Position numbers and translations under genes: made by a program
In this document: piece by piece, positions 50,816 through 58,862 of the stretch
Position numbering within the stretch: the first letter of the stretch is position 1
Layout of the letters: every line of letters starts with the position of its first letter
Origin: UBA8949 sp942493365
Lineage (GTDB): Bacteria > Bacillota > Clostridia > Saccharofermentanales > UBA5734
Direction: 5' to 3'
DNA length: 64,000 bases
Assembly (NCBI GenBank): GCA_942493365.1
Contig: OW818697.1
Coordinates: 496,001 to 560,000, forward strand
Notes under the pieces: generated by a model
The model's database searches: none
What the model saw: the letters and a program-made list of their open reading frames with translations, nothing else
What the model was told of the DNA's origin: nothing

Positions 50816-51742
50816 ATGAAAAAATATTTGGTCATTCTCAATCCGAGCGCCGCCAAAGGCACAGCAATCAAGAAAAAGCCGGAAATCGAAAAACTTTTGC
50901 AGGAAAAGGGCTTGGATTTCACCCTCGTCGTTTCCGAAAAACCCGGCGCTCCAATGGCTCTGGCCCAAGCGGCTGCTGACAAGGGGTATGATGTCGTGAT
51001 CGCGGTCGGCGGCGACGGCACCTTGAACGAGGTCATCAATGGGCTGATGACCGCCAAGTTGGCGGGCAAGAAGATCCCCGGTCTGGGTGTCATCCCGGCG
51101 GGCCGCGGCAACGATTTCGCAGGCAGCATGGGCATCCCGAGCGATCTTGCCCAGGCGGTTCAAGTTATCGCTGATGGCACAATCAAAACCATCGACATTG
51201 GCCAGGTTATTGGCGGGACGTATCCAGACGGCAAATTTTTCGGCAACGGCGTTGGCATTGGCTTTGATACCATTGTCGGTTTTGAAGCGGCCAAATTGCC
51301 ATCGTTTCTTTCCGGGATGCCCGGCTATCTGATCGCCGCCATCAAAACGATATTTTTGTATTTCAAAGCGCCAAAACTGCGGATTGTCATGGACAACGAA
51401 ACCATCGAGCAGCCTTGCCTGATCGTTTCGGTCATGAATGGCAAGCGCATGGGATCGACCTTTATGATGGCACCGAATTCGAAACCGGATGATGGCTTGT
51501 TCAGTTTGATGATCATTGACCAGCTCAGCCGGATGGGGATGATCAAGTTGATGGGCAAAATCATGAAGGGAACACAAGAAGGTCACCCCGCCGTCAAAAT
51601 GCCCCTGACCAGCAAGCTGGAGATCACTCCGATCACGGGCAGTCTGCCGGTTCACGCCGACGGCGAAACCATCTGCGAAAAGGGCGACAAAGTGTCGATC
51701 AAGATTTTCGCGAAACAAATTGACTTGCTTGTTGTGGAGTGA
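50816..51742 (+). CDS. Diacylglycerol/lipid kinase (DgkB/YegS family)
   Basis: The 308-residue kinase phosphorylates a lipid alcohol such as diacylglycerol. The catalytic domain has KKYLVILNPSAAKG at the start, the nucleotide-binding GGDGTLNEVINGL near residue 65, and PAGRGNDFAGSMG near residue 97. The C-terminal beta-sandwich ends with PVHADGETI. GAGAAAGG lies before the ATG. It overlaps or abuts an acyltransferase gene, so both likely act in phosphatidic-acid and phospholipid turnover at the membrane. Confidence 0.92.
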   Translation: MKKYLVILNPSAAKGTAIKKKPEIEKLLQEKGLDFTLVVSEKPGAPMALAQAAADKGYDVVIAVGGDGTLNEVINGLMTAKLAGKKIPGLGVIPAGRGNDFAGSMGIPSDLAQAVQVIADGTIKTIDIGQVIGGTYPDGKFFGNGVGIGFDTIVGFEAAKLPSFLSGMPGYLIAAIKTIFLYFKAPKLRIVMDNETIEQPCLIVSVMNGKRMGSTFMMAPNSKPDDGLFSLMIIDQLSRMGMIKLMGKIMKGTQEGHPAVKMPLTSKLEITPITGSLPVHADGETICEKGDKVSIKIFAKQIDLLVVE

Positions 51743-51747
51743 CTTTC

Positions 51748-52440
51748 ATGCGCAAATTTTTGGTCCACTGGGTCATCCGATTTTTGTTGTTTTTCCTTTG
51801 CAAAACAGACTACCAAGCCTTTAAAGCCATCCCCAAAACAGGCCCGATGATCCTGGTCGGCAATCACGTCAATTTTCTCGATGCCCCAGTGGCCTTCACG
51901 TTTTTGCACCCTCGCCAGATCGTCTCCTTGGTCAAAAAGGAAACCTTTAAGAATCCGATCTTAAGATTTCTGTTCAACACCTGGGGTTCGATCCCGGTCA
52001 GCCGCGGCACGGCTGATTTCGGCGCCCTGGGCGGGGCGGTCAAAGTGCTGAAGGAAGGCAAATTCTTTGCCATTTTTCCCGAAGGCACCCGCACCAAAGA
52101 TGGCTGCCTGATCCAGGGACATCCGGGCATTGTTGTCGTGGCACTGCAAAGCGGCGCGCCCATTCTGCCTGTCATTCATTTTGGCTCGGAAAATTTCAAT
52201 GAAAATTTCAAAAGATTGAAGCGAACCAAGATCACATACCGCATTGGCGAAACATTCTTGCTTAAGCCAAGCTGCCCGTATCCCAGAAAAGAAGAACGTC
52301 AAATGATCACCGATGAGATTATGTATCAGCTGGCCAAACTATTGCCTGAAGAATACCGGGGCTATTATGCCGACCTCAGCAAAGCCACCACACGCTTTTT
52401 GAATTTTGATGTCGTCGGGACCGCGAAACATGAATCCTGA
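51748..52440 (+). CDS. 1-acylglycerol-3-phosphate acyltransferase-like protein (PlsC family)
   Basis: The 230-residue protein has an N-terminal hydrophobic segment, the acyltransferase HX4D motif in GNHVNFLDAP near residue 32, the glycerol-phosphate-binding FPEGTR near residue 109, and PILPVIHFG later. It likely transfers the second acyl chain to make phosphatidic acid. I choose ATG at 51748, eight bases after GGAG; a GTG at 51739 overlapping the kinase stop is possible. Its neighbour is a lipid kinase. Confidence 0.9.
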   Translation: MRKFLVHWVIRFLLFFLCKTDYQAFKAIPKTGPMILVGNHVNFLDAPVAFTFLHPRQIVSLVKKETFKNPILRFLFNTWGSIPVSRGTADFGALGGAVKVLKEGKFFAIFPEGTRTKDGCLIQGHPGIVVVALQSGAPILPVIHFGSENFNENFKRLKRTKITYRIGETFLLKPSCPYPRKEERQMITDEIMYQLAKLLPEEYRGYYADLSKATTRFLNFDVVGTAKHES

Positions 52441-52489
52441 TTAGTGTATAATATTAAATATTAACACTGGCGTTCAGGAGGCAGACAGA

Positions 52490-54085
52490 ATGAGCATCAT
52501 TGGAAGAAGCGAACAGCAAGCCATTGATCGTCTTTGGCAGGAGCGAACCGGCCTGCCGATGCTGATGTTGATGGAGGCCGCTGCGGCCGCGGTCAGCCGA
52601 TTCTGCCGCCATTTACTGACCGACCAGGGAAAACCGGACGCCAGCATTCTGATTCTTGCCGGCAAGGGGCAAAACGGCGGCGACGCCTTCGCCTGCGCGC
52701 GGCAACTCAAAGCGACCGGGTTCAATGTTATCTGCCGCGAACTCTATGCGGCGGCTGATCTGCCGCCCGAGTCCGGCGCCAACCGCCAGGCGGCACGGGC
52801 GCTGGGACTGGGACTGGGACCACCGCGCCAGGAAGATTTTGACGCGCTTGCACCCGGCAGTCTGATCATTGACGGTATCTTTGGCACCGGCTATCACACC
52901 AGCCGCACGCTGCCACCGCACGTGGCCGAGGTCTGCCGCCAAATCAAGGCCGCTCGCCAAAAAGGAGCCTGCGTCATTTCGATTGATGTGCCGACCGGCC
53001 TCGATGCTGACAGTGGCGCTGTTGCGCCCGACACGGTGCAGGCAGACTTTACATTGACCTTTTCGCGGTCGAAAATCGGCCTGTGTGCTTCGCCAGGCCG
53101 CTTTACAGCCGGCAAGGTAACGGTGATCAGCATTAGTGTACCCGACAATTGGGTCGAAGAGGCCATCATGCAGGTGCGGGAATCGACGGGCAAACCGGAA
53201 ATCAGGCAGATAACCGCCGAAGATGTTTTGGCCTTGTGTCCGTCACGGGATGCCGATGGCCATAAAGGTTCCTTTGGCAAGGTCCTGCTGCTGGCAGGTT
53301 CAGCGGGCATGCCGGGCGCCGCCGTGTTGGCGGCTGATGCTGCTGCGCGTTCGGGGGTAGGTTTGCTGACGGTCGGTGTGCCCGAGTCCATCGGTCCGCT
53401 GGTTCTGGCCGCCCGGCCGGAGGCGATGCTACAGCTGGTGCCGGAGACGGCAGGCGACGAAGAAACCGCCTGGCTGATCGAGAAGCTGGTCGTCGACCAG
53501 CAGGCCGTGGCCGTTGGACCCGGCGCGGGCTCGGCCGCCTGGCTGAAAATTGCCCTGCCCATTTTGATTGCCAAGGCTGAATATTTGTTGATTGATGCTG
53601 ATGCCCTCAATCTGATGGCCTCGAATTCTGACCAATATTTCCCCCTGCTGCGTGAACGTGCCGAGGCCGGCTTGGCCCATCCGATCTTGACGCCACATCC
53701 CGGCGAATTCCGGCGGCTGGCTCCCGGCATCAGCACGACCGACAGACAGTTGGCGGCGCGACAGCTGGCCGAACTGTGCGCCTGCGTGGTGGTGCTCAAG
53801 GGTGCCTCGACGGTTGTCGCCGGCCCGGAAGGTCCGATCTGGATCAATCCCACCGGCCAGAGCGGCCTGGCCCGAGGCGGCAGCGGCGATGTTCTGTGCG
53901 GCCTGATCGCCGGGTTGATGGCGCAAGGTCTCAATCCGCGCGCCGCCGCCTTGGCAGGCGTTTATCTGCACGGTTTGGCGGCCGATCTGGCCGCGGCCAA
54001 ACGGGGTCGACGCGCGATGCTGCCGGTTGATGTCATCGCGATGCTCGGTGATGCTTTCCGCGCCACCGGCTGGGAACAGAACTGA
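52490..54085 (+). CDS. nnrDE: Bifunctional NAD(P)H-hydrate epimerase/dehydratase
   Basis: The 531-residue enzyme repairs hydrated NADH and NADPH. The epimerase half (about 1-220; YjeF-N) has LILAGKGQNGGDAFACARQL and VDVPTGLDADSGAV-like segments (here SIDVPTGLDAD). The dehydratase half (about 240-525; YjeF-C, ribokinase-like) has GKVLLLAGSAGMPGAAVLAA, LTPHPGEFRRL near residue 405, and RGGSGDVLCGLIAGLMAQG near 461. AGGAGG precedes the ATG. Fusion of both halves and a following alr gene is common in Bacillota. Confidence 0.95.
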   Translation: MSIIGRSEQQAIDRLWQERTGLPMLMLMEAAAAAVSRFCRHLLTDQGKPDASILILAGKGQNGGDAFACARQLKATGFNVICRELYAAADLPPESGANRQAARALGLGLGPPRQEDFDALAPGSLIIDGIFGTGYHTSRTLPPHVAEVCRQIKAARQKGACVISIDVPTGLDADSGAVAPDTVQADFTLTFSRSKIGLCASPGRFTAGKVTVISISVPDNWVEEAIMQVRESTGKPEIRQITAEDVLALCPSRDADGHKGSFGKVLLLAGSAGMPGAAVLAADAAARSGVGLLTVGVPESIGPLVLAARPEAMLQLVPETAGDEETAWLIEKLVVDQQAVAVGPGAGSAAWLKIALPILIAKAEYLLIDADALNLMASNSDQYFPLLRERAEAGLAHPILTPHPGEFRRLAPGISTTDRQLAARQLAELCACVVVLKGASTVVAGPEGPIWINPTGQSGLARGGSGDVLCGLIAGLMAQGLNPRAAALAGVYLHGLAADLAAAKRGRRAMLPVDVIAMLGDAFRATGWEQN

Positions 54086-54101
54086 AAGGAACCCAATCTT
54101 T

Positions 54102-55289
54102 ATGGATAGTGCCAGCTTGAACCGCTCCTGGGCCGAGGTCAATCTCGACCACATAGCCGCCAATGTTCGCCTGATTCGCAAAGCGGTCCGCCGCAGCTGC
54201 GAAATCATGGGCGTCGTCAAAGCCGATGCCTACGGGCACGGCGTCGATCAGATCGTCCCGGTGCTACTGGCCAATGGCGTCAGCCGCCTGGCCGTATCGA
54301 TGCTGGACGAGGCCATTCAGTTGCGCCAGGCCGGCGTCGATGTGCCGATTCTGGTGCTCAGTTACACCGATCCGCGCCGGGCCGAGGAAGTTTTGGCGCA
54401 CAAGATCACCCAGACGGTCTACAGCCGCGATCTGGCGCAGGCCCTTTCCGATGCCGCCGTCCGCCTGGACTGCGACGCGCGCGTGCACATCAAGGTCGAC
54501 ACCGGCATGGGGCGCGTCGGTTTTCTCGGCGGCTACGGCGCGGTCAAGGACATCACCTGGATCGGCCAATTGCCGCGCCTGGTCATCGAAGGCCTGTACA
54601 CCCACTTTGCCACCGCCGACGAAGCCGACACGACCTACGTCTGGCAGCAATTTGAGCTCTTCATGAGCATCAGCCGCGAGCTCGACCGCATCGGCCAGCC
54701 CATCCCGATCAAACACGTCTGCAACAGCGCCGCCACCATGCGTTTTCCCGCCATGCACCTCGATCTGGTGCGGCCGGGACTGATCCTCTACGGCATGATC
54801 CCGCCTGGCTGCCCCGATGCCTGGAACGACCTGCGTCCGGCCATGACCCTCAAATCCAGCGTCATCCTGACCAAGGATCTGCCGCCCGGCAATTCGATCA
54901 GCTACGGCCGACTGTTTACCACCGAGCGTGACAGCCAGATCGCCACCATCCCGATCGGCTACGCCGACGGTTACTCCCGCCGCCTGTCCGGCCGCGCCTG
55001 CGTGCTGCTGCACGGCCGCCGTCTGCCGGTGGTCGGCCGCATTTGCATGGATACCTGCATGATCGACGCCACCGAACTGCCCAAGCCGCCTGTCCACGTC
55101 GGCGACGAGGTGGTACTGTTCGGCGAACAAAACTTTAACGGCGAACGCTCGCGCATCACGGTCGACGAAATGGCCGAGTGGCTGGAAACCATCAATTACG
55201 AGGTCACCTGCCTGATCGGCCGCCGCGTGCCGCGCGCCTATATCAAAGGCGACGAGGTGTCGTTTGTGAAGAGCTATTTGATTAATTAA
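54102..55289 (+). CDS. alr: Alanine racemase
   Basis: Alr (395 residues) is a PLP enzyme supplying D-alanine for peptidoglycan. The start is the ATG at 54102 with AAAGGAACC upstream; the longer frame overlaps nnrDE without similarity. Motifs: AEVNLDHIAANVR, the PLP lysine in GVVKADAYGHG near residue 38, KVDTGMGRVGF near 130, and IPIGYADGYSRRLSG near 285 with the second catalytic tyrosine. The last codons (SYLIN and stop) are part of a 29-pair inverted repeat with the downstream intergenic region. Confidence 0.96.
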   Translation: MDSASLNRSWAEVNLDHIAANVRLIRKAVRRSCEIMGVVKADAYGHGVDQIVPVLLANGVSRLAVSMLDEAIQLRQAGVDVPILVLSYTDPRRAEEVLAHKITQTVYSRDLAQALSDAAVRLDCDARVHIKVDTGMGRVGFLGGYGAVKDITWIGQLPRLVIEGLYTHFATADEADTTYVWQQFELFMSISRELDRIGQPIPIKHVCNSAATMRFPAMHLDLVRPGLILYGMIPPGCPDAWNDLRPAMTLKSSVILTKDLPPGNSISYGRLFTTERDSQIATIPIGYADGYSRRLSGRACVLLHGRRLPVVGRICMDTCMIDATELPKPPVHVGDEVVLFGEQNFNGERSRITVDEMAEWLETINYEVTCLIGRRVPRAYIKGDEVSFVKSYLIN

Positions 55290-55329
55290 AGTCGGCGAAA
55301 GCCGATTTTAATTAATCAAATAGCTTTTC
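55268..55329. repeat. 29-pair hairpin including the end of alr
   Basis: The last seven codons and the stop of alr, plus GTCGGC, form a left arm (55268-55296). A GAAA loop and a right arm (55301-55329) follow, complementary over all 29 positions with two G-T pairs. It can end transcription on either strand, but it is much longer than a usual terminator. Confidence 0.8.
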
Positions 55330-55338
55330 AGCGAACAA

Positions 55339-55442
55339 CGAACATGAAAAGCCGCTTGCGGCTTTTCAGCGAACAGGTAACAGGTAACAACGAACATGAA
55401 AAGCCGCTTGCGGCTTTTCAGCGAACAGGTAACAGGTAACAA
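55339..55442. repeat. Two perfect 52-base tandem repeats, each with a hairpin
   Basis: The unit CGAACATG...GGTAACAA occupies 55339-55390 and again 55391-55442 without a mismatch, with partial units on both sides. Each contains GAAAAGCCGC-TT-GCGGCTTTTC, a perfect 10-pair stem, plus a doubled AACAGGT and an AACGAAC motif. Confidence 0.85.
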
Positions 55443-55446
55443 CGAA

Positions 55447-55559
55447 CAGTTGCGGAGTGAGAATCCCTTAAACACTAATCTGGCCTGCGGCCGAAGCCGG
55501 CAAGGCCGGACTACTCGTGAGAGGTATTGATTATTTACAGGATTGTCCATCCGCAATTG
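55447..55559. repeat. Long imperfect inverted repeat, possible divergent fourth copy
   Basis: CAGTTGCGGA...GAATCC (55447-55466) and its complement at about 55535-55559 form a long interrupted stem around a GC-rich middle (55481-55523) that contains a GGCC-GAA-GCC mini-hairpin like the core of copy 3. The rest of the core consensus is not convincing. Confidence 0.4.
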
Positions 55560-55573
55560 TTCGTTTTTTCGCT

Positions 55574-55618
55574 ATTCGTTGTTCGTTGGCAAAAGTCGGC
55601 AACAGCCGTCTTTTGCTT
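55574..55618 (+). repeat. TTCGTTG repeat followed by a hairpin
   Basis: ATTCGTTGTTCGTTG (55574-55588) repeats the sequence seen before pyrG. It is followed by GCAAAAGTCGGC-AACA-GCCGTCTTTTGC, a stem with one T-T mismatch that resembles a bidirectional terminator. Confidence 0.6.
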
Positions 55619-55622
55619 TGTC

Positions 55623-55650
55623 TTGCAAATTGCTCTTATGATGCTATAAT
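55623..55650 (+). promoter_or_regulatory. Predicted ribU promoter
   Basis: TTGCAA (55623-55628), 16-base spacer, TATAAT (55645-55650), just upstream of the FMN riboswitch. Confidence 0.6.
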
Positions 55651-55667
55651 AGCCTCAATACCGATAT

Positions 55668-55808
55668 GTTTCCGGGGCAGGGTGAAACTCCCTACCGGCG
55701 GTAATCCCCGCAAGGGGCGAGCCCGCGACCTTGGCCGATCCTCACGGAGCGGACAGGCTGACAAGGTGAGATCCCTTGGCCGACAGTAAAGTCTGGATGA
55801 AAGGAAAC
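55668..55808 (+). ncRNA. FMN riboswitch (RFN element)
   Basis: The element has the conserved blocks of the FMN aptamer: closing stem GTTTCC (55668-55673) with GGAAAC (55803-55808), GGGGCAGGGTGAAACTCCC, TACCGGCGGTAAT, GCGAGCCCGCGA, and CCGACAGTAAAGTCTGGATG near the end. An intrinsic terminator follows at 55833, so FMN binding should stop transcription before ribU. Confidence 0.96.
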
Positions 55809-55832
55809 AGCCGATCTTTTGGTCGCCTGAAT

Positions 55833-55862
55833 GCCCCCGAGCAATGTCTTTGGGGGCTTTTT
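55833..55862 (+). terminator. Riboswitch-controlled terminator upstream of ribU
   Basis: GCCCCC (55833-55838) pairs with GGGGGC (55852-55857), followed by TTTTT. It is the expression platform of the FMN riboswitch. Confidence 0.85.
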
Positions 55863-55931
55863 ATATGCCCGGGGACATTGACCGGGACCCTCACATCATC
55901 GGTCAAAATGTCGCGAAAGAAGGAAAAACCA

Positions 55932-56567
55932 ATGACTGAAAACACCAACCTCACTGCCATCGACAAGAACCGCAAACGCGTGCGCTGGATCGCCAAGACC
56001 GGCATCCTGGCCGCCGTGTCCATCGTCCTGATGTATCTGGAGATCATGCTGCCCTTCATGCCCAGCTTTCTGAAGTTCGACTTCAGTGAAATCGCCGTAC
56101 TGCTGGCATCCTTCTCCATGGGGCCGCTCACGGGCATCCTGATCGAGCTGATCAAAAACATTGCTCATTTTGCAATTGGATCAGAATCTTACGGCGTTGG
56201 AGAGCTAGCAAATTTTTTGGTAGGGTCGATTTTTGTTGGAACCGCAGGGTTGATATACAAAAAATTCAAGTCCCGAAAAGCAGCATTTATGGGCATGGCG
56301 ACCGGAACTTTGACTATGACGATCGCTGCTTGTCTCATCAATTATGTTTTAGTGATCCCATTTTATCTGACTGTGATGGGCTATAAAATGACTGGCGGCG
56401 ATTTCAGTATCATATGGTTCGCCCAAGCCGCCGGCAACACACTGGTCACCGACTTACCAACCCTGATCCTCTGGGTTTTTGTGCCCTTCAATCTGTTCAA
56501 GGGTATCGTGGTTTCGTTGATCGTCGGCCTGATTTACAAGCGGGTCAGCCCGCTGTTGCACAAGTAA
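55932..56567 (+). CDS. ribU: Riboflavin ECF transporter S component
   Basis: RibU (211 residues) is the riboflavin-binding membrane subunit of an energy-coupling factor transporter, which uses shared EcfA/EcfT subunits encoded elsewhere. The ATG at 55932 follows AAGAAGGAA. Six membrane helices are apparent, with KTGILAAVSIVLMYLEI, LKFDFSEIAVLLASFSMGP (a typical S-component segment) and ELIKNIAHF. Control by the upstream FMN riboswitch confirms the riboflavin assignment. A short stretch (56160-56410) is AT-richer than the rest. Confidence 0.95.
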   Translation: MTENTNLTAIDKNRKRVRWIAKTGILAAVSIVLMYLEIMLPFMPSFLKFDFSEIAVLLASFSMGPLTGILIELIKNIAHFAIGSESYGVGELANFLVGSIFVGTAGLIYKKFKSRKAAFMGMATGTLTMTIAACLINYVLVIPFYLTVMGYKMTGGDFSIIWFAQAAGNTLVTDLPTLILWVFVPFNLFKGIVVSLIVGLIYKRVSPLLHK

Positions 56568-56571
56568 GGCC

Positions 56572-57045
56572 GTGGCCGATCAGGATTGGACGCGTTCGCC
56601 GGGTGAAACCGGCCTGACGATGGAGCGGCTGCGCAAGCGGCCGCTTTACCGCATCCTGATCGCGGTCGGTTTGCCGATCCTGATGCTGGCCGGGGCAGGC
56701 ATTCTCTACATCTACGATCCGACCCAGGGGCAACCGATCATGCCCTGCGTTTTTCACCTGGTGACCGGGCTGGATTGCATTGGCTGCGGCTTGACCCGGT
56801 CGCTGCACGTCCTGCTGCACGGCAATCTGCTGGGCGCGCTGGATTACAATCTAATCATGCCGTTCTGGCTGCTTGTCCCAGCATACGCGCTGCTGGGCGA
56901 ATGGCTGCGTGCCCTGTTGGGGCGGCAAGTGCTGCCGGCGCTCAAGGACCGGCGCTGGATGCTGATTCTACTGCTGGTCAGCAGTGTATCGTTTATGATT
57001 TTGCGAAATTTGCCCTGGGAACCCTTCACATGGCTGGCGGCCTGA
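56572..57045 (+). CDS. DUF2752 membrane protein
   Basis: The 157-residue protein begins with GTG at 56572, four bases after the ribU stop. It has three predicted membrane helices and the DUF2752 signature PCVFHLVTGLDCIGCGLTRS near residue 62, with a conserved cysteine trio, then LLHGNLLGALDYN. The function of the family is unknown. Spacing suggests cotranscription with ribU under the FMN riboswitch, though related proteins are not known to act in flavin transport. Confidence 0.85.
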   Translation: MADQDWTRSPGETGLTMERLRKRPLYRILIAVGLPILMLAGAGILYIYDPTQGQPIMPCVFHLVTGLDCIGCGLTRSLHVLLHGNLLGALDYNLIMPFWLLVPAYALLGEWLRALLGRQVLPALKDRRWMLILLLVSSVSFMILRNLPWEPFTWLAA

Positions 57046-57094
57046 ATTCGGCTGCGCTATAATCAGAACATCTGGTTTTCAGGAGGATTGAACA

Positions 57095-57877
57095 ATGGCA
57101 ATCATTCACGGCAGTTTCACATCGCATTGCCTGCAACGGACGGTACCCTTCAGCGCGATCATACCGTCCGGCGGTTTTGGCGTCATCATGGGGCAGTCCA
57201 AGCCACAAGGCCCCTTTAAGACCCTGGTTCTGCTGCATGGCATCGGTGATGACAACACCGCCTGGCTGATGGGCACTTCAATCGCCGCGCTGGCCGAGGC
57301 CAAAGGCATTGCCGTTATCATGCCCGCCGGTGAGAACGGGTTTTATGTTGACGCTCCGAGCGGACCGAAATACGGTCAATTTATTGGCGAAGAACTGATG
57401 AGCACGATGCGCGGCCTTTTCAACCTGTCCGCGAGACGTGAAGATACCTTCATCGCCGGCTTGTCGATGGGCGGCTATGGAGCGCTGCGCAACGGCCTCA
57501 AATACAGCGATACCTTTAGTCATGCCGCCGGCCTGTCGTCCGCGCTGGTGGTCGACAAGGCGGTTTTCTCTGACGAAAGCCACCCGTTTGTTTTTACCCG
57601 GCGCAGTTACGCCAGACGGACTTTTGGCGATCTTGAAAAAATTAAGGGCAGCGATATTGATCTGCATGTTCTGGCGAGAGACTGCAAACAGCAGGGCAAA
57701 CTGCCCAAAATCTACATGGCCTGTGGGACAGAGGATCAGCTGATTCTCAACAATCGCGAATTTCATGATTTCCTCGTCGCCGAATCGATCCCTGTGACTT
57801 ACGAAGAAGGCCCAGGCGGTCACGAATGGGACTTCTGGAACACTTACATTGCCAAGGTCTTGAAATGGCTGCCGTGA
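57095..57877 (+). CDS. Esterase of the tributyrin esterase/S-formylglutathione hydrolase type
   Basis: The 260-residue alpha/beta hydrolase has an oxyanion segment VLLHGIGDDNTAW near residue 46, the nucleophile motif GLSMGGYGALRNG near residue 126, an acidic position in CGTEDQLILNN, and the histidine in GPGGHEWDFWNTY near residue 248. The layout fits esterase D-like acetyl esterases. The natural substrate is unknown. TCAGGAGG precedes the ATG. Confidence 0.88.
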   Translation: MAIIHGSFTSHCLQRTVPFSAIIPSGGFGVIMGQSKPQGPFKTLVLLHGIGDDNTAWLMGTSIAALAEAKGIAVIMPAGENGFYVDAPSGPKYGQFIGEELMSTMRGLFNLSARREDTFIAGLSMGGYGALRNGLKYSDTFSHAAGLSSALVVDKAVFSDESHPFVFTRRSYARRTFGDLEKIKGSDIDLHVLARDCKQQGKLPKIYMACGTEDQLILNNREFHDFLVAESIPVTYEEGPGGHEWDFWNTYIAKVLKWLP

Positions 57878-57980
57878 CACTCACCGAGATCAATCACCGT
57901 TGAAGCAAAACACTTGATTGACGCAATGAGCAAGTTAATCTAAACTGAATTTGAGCTGATCATCCAGGAGGAAAGACGTC

Positions 57981-58424
57981 ATGCGATGTGTCATTTGTGG
58001 TCAAGAATACGGTCAACTTCTAAGGTATTGCCCAAACTGCGGTGTTCCGGTGACCCCTCCCGCGCAGCCGTCAAGCCAGGAGCCGCTGCCTTTTGTGGCC
58101 GTCCCCAACGCGCCGCCGTTTCAGCCGGGCTTTGTCCCGGCGTACTTTCAGCCCAGACCTGCTGCGGGCGCTCAGATTGCCTTGTCCATTATCAATATAG
58201 TCTGCTGCGGCTTTTTCGTCAGCATGGTTTTGGGCATCATCGCGTTAATTTACACGATCATGGCCAAAAGCGAAAATGAATATCAAGAAGCGGTTCACGC
58301 CATGAAAATCGCCAAAACGCTCAATATCATCGGTGTGATCATCGCCGGCATTTCCCTTGTGATTTATATCATCTTGTTTGTCGGCGCAATGTCTGCCATT
58401 TCGTCAGGTTATGCGTTCAATTAA
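57981..58424 (+). CDS. Zinc-ribbon protein with a two-helix CD225/DUF4190-like membrane domain
   Basis: The 147-residue protein starts with MRCVICGQEYG and has a second CPNC pair, forming a zinc ribbon (about 1-22). A proline-rich spacer (about 23-65) leads to two membrane helices (about 68-93 and 110-135) separated by a basic, alanine-rich loop, the pattern of the CD225/dispanin group. Function unknown. CAGGAGG precedes the ATG. It is paralogous to the next gene. Confidence 0.7.
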   Translation: MRCVICGQEYGQLLRYCPNCGVPVTPPAQPSSQEPLPFVAVPNAPPFQPGFVPAYFQPRPAAGAQIALSIINIVCCGFFVSMVLGIIALIYTIMAKSENEYQEAVHAMKIAKTLNIIGVIIAGISLVIYIILFVGAMSAISSGYAFN

Positions 58425-58428
58425 GCCC

Positions 58429-58452
58429 GAACGCCTGATGCATCAGGCGTTC
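58429..58452. repeat. Perfect palindrome between the two zinc-ribbon genes
   Basis: GAACGCCTGATGCATCAGGCGTTC is a 24-base perfect palindrome (positions 58429-58440 mirrored at 58441-58452). No T tract follows. Confidence 0.75.
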
Positions 58453-58480
58453 AATTCATGACTGCAGGAGGTCAAAGAAC

Positions 58481-58852
58481 ATGCGTTGTGCTAAATGTAA
58501 TCAAGAATTTGATCCATCAGCCAAGTTTTGCCCCCATTGCGGCGCGGCCGCACCCGCTCTTGCACCGACCGAAACACAGCCGGCCAAACCGTCGGCTACC
58601 GGACAAATCATCATCTCGCTTTTGAACATTATCCTCTGCGGGGCCTGTATTGGTTCGTGCCTCGGCCTCATTGCGTTGGTTTTCGCGGCGATGGCCAGCA
58701 GCACAAACAATGTGGAGGATGCAATCTGCAAACTCAAAACAGCCCGACTGCTCAATTTCATCGGCATCATTTTTGCGATCGTATTTATCCTGGCTGTCGT
58801 GATCATCGCCATCTTCTTTCCGGTGACCATCATCCTCGAATTGCCGGTCTGA
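58481..58852 (+). CDS. Zinc-ribbon protein, paralogue of the preceding gene
   Basis: The 123-residue protein begins MRCAKCNQEF, with a second pair in CPHCG, a shorter Ala/Pro/Thr spacer, and the same two-helix membrane domain (QIIISLLNIILCGACIGSC, then LNFIGIIFAIVFI). The order and loop match its upstream neighbour, so the pair arose by duplication. CAGGAGG lies before the ATG. Its stop is ten bases from the convergent GNAT gene. Confidence 0.7.
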   Translation: MRCAKCNQEFDPSAKFCPHCGAAAPALAPTETQPAKPSATGQIIISLLNIILCGACIGSCLGLIALVFAAMASSTNNVEDAICKLKTARLLNFIGIIFAIVFILAVVIIAIFFPVTIILELPV

Positions 58853-58862
58853 CCCAAATCGA

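Noticed and set aside
55331..55446. Short CRISPR-like array
   Set aside because: Only two full units, directly adjacent without unique spacers, and no cas genes; it is a tandem duplication.
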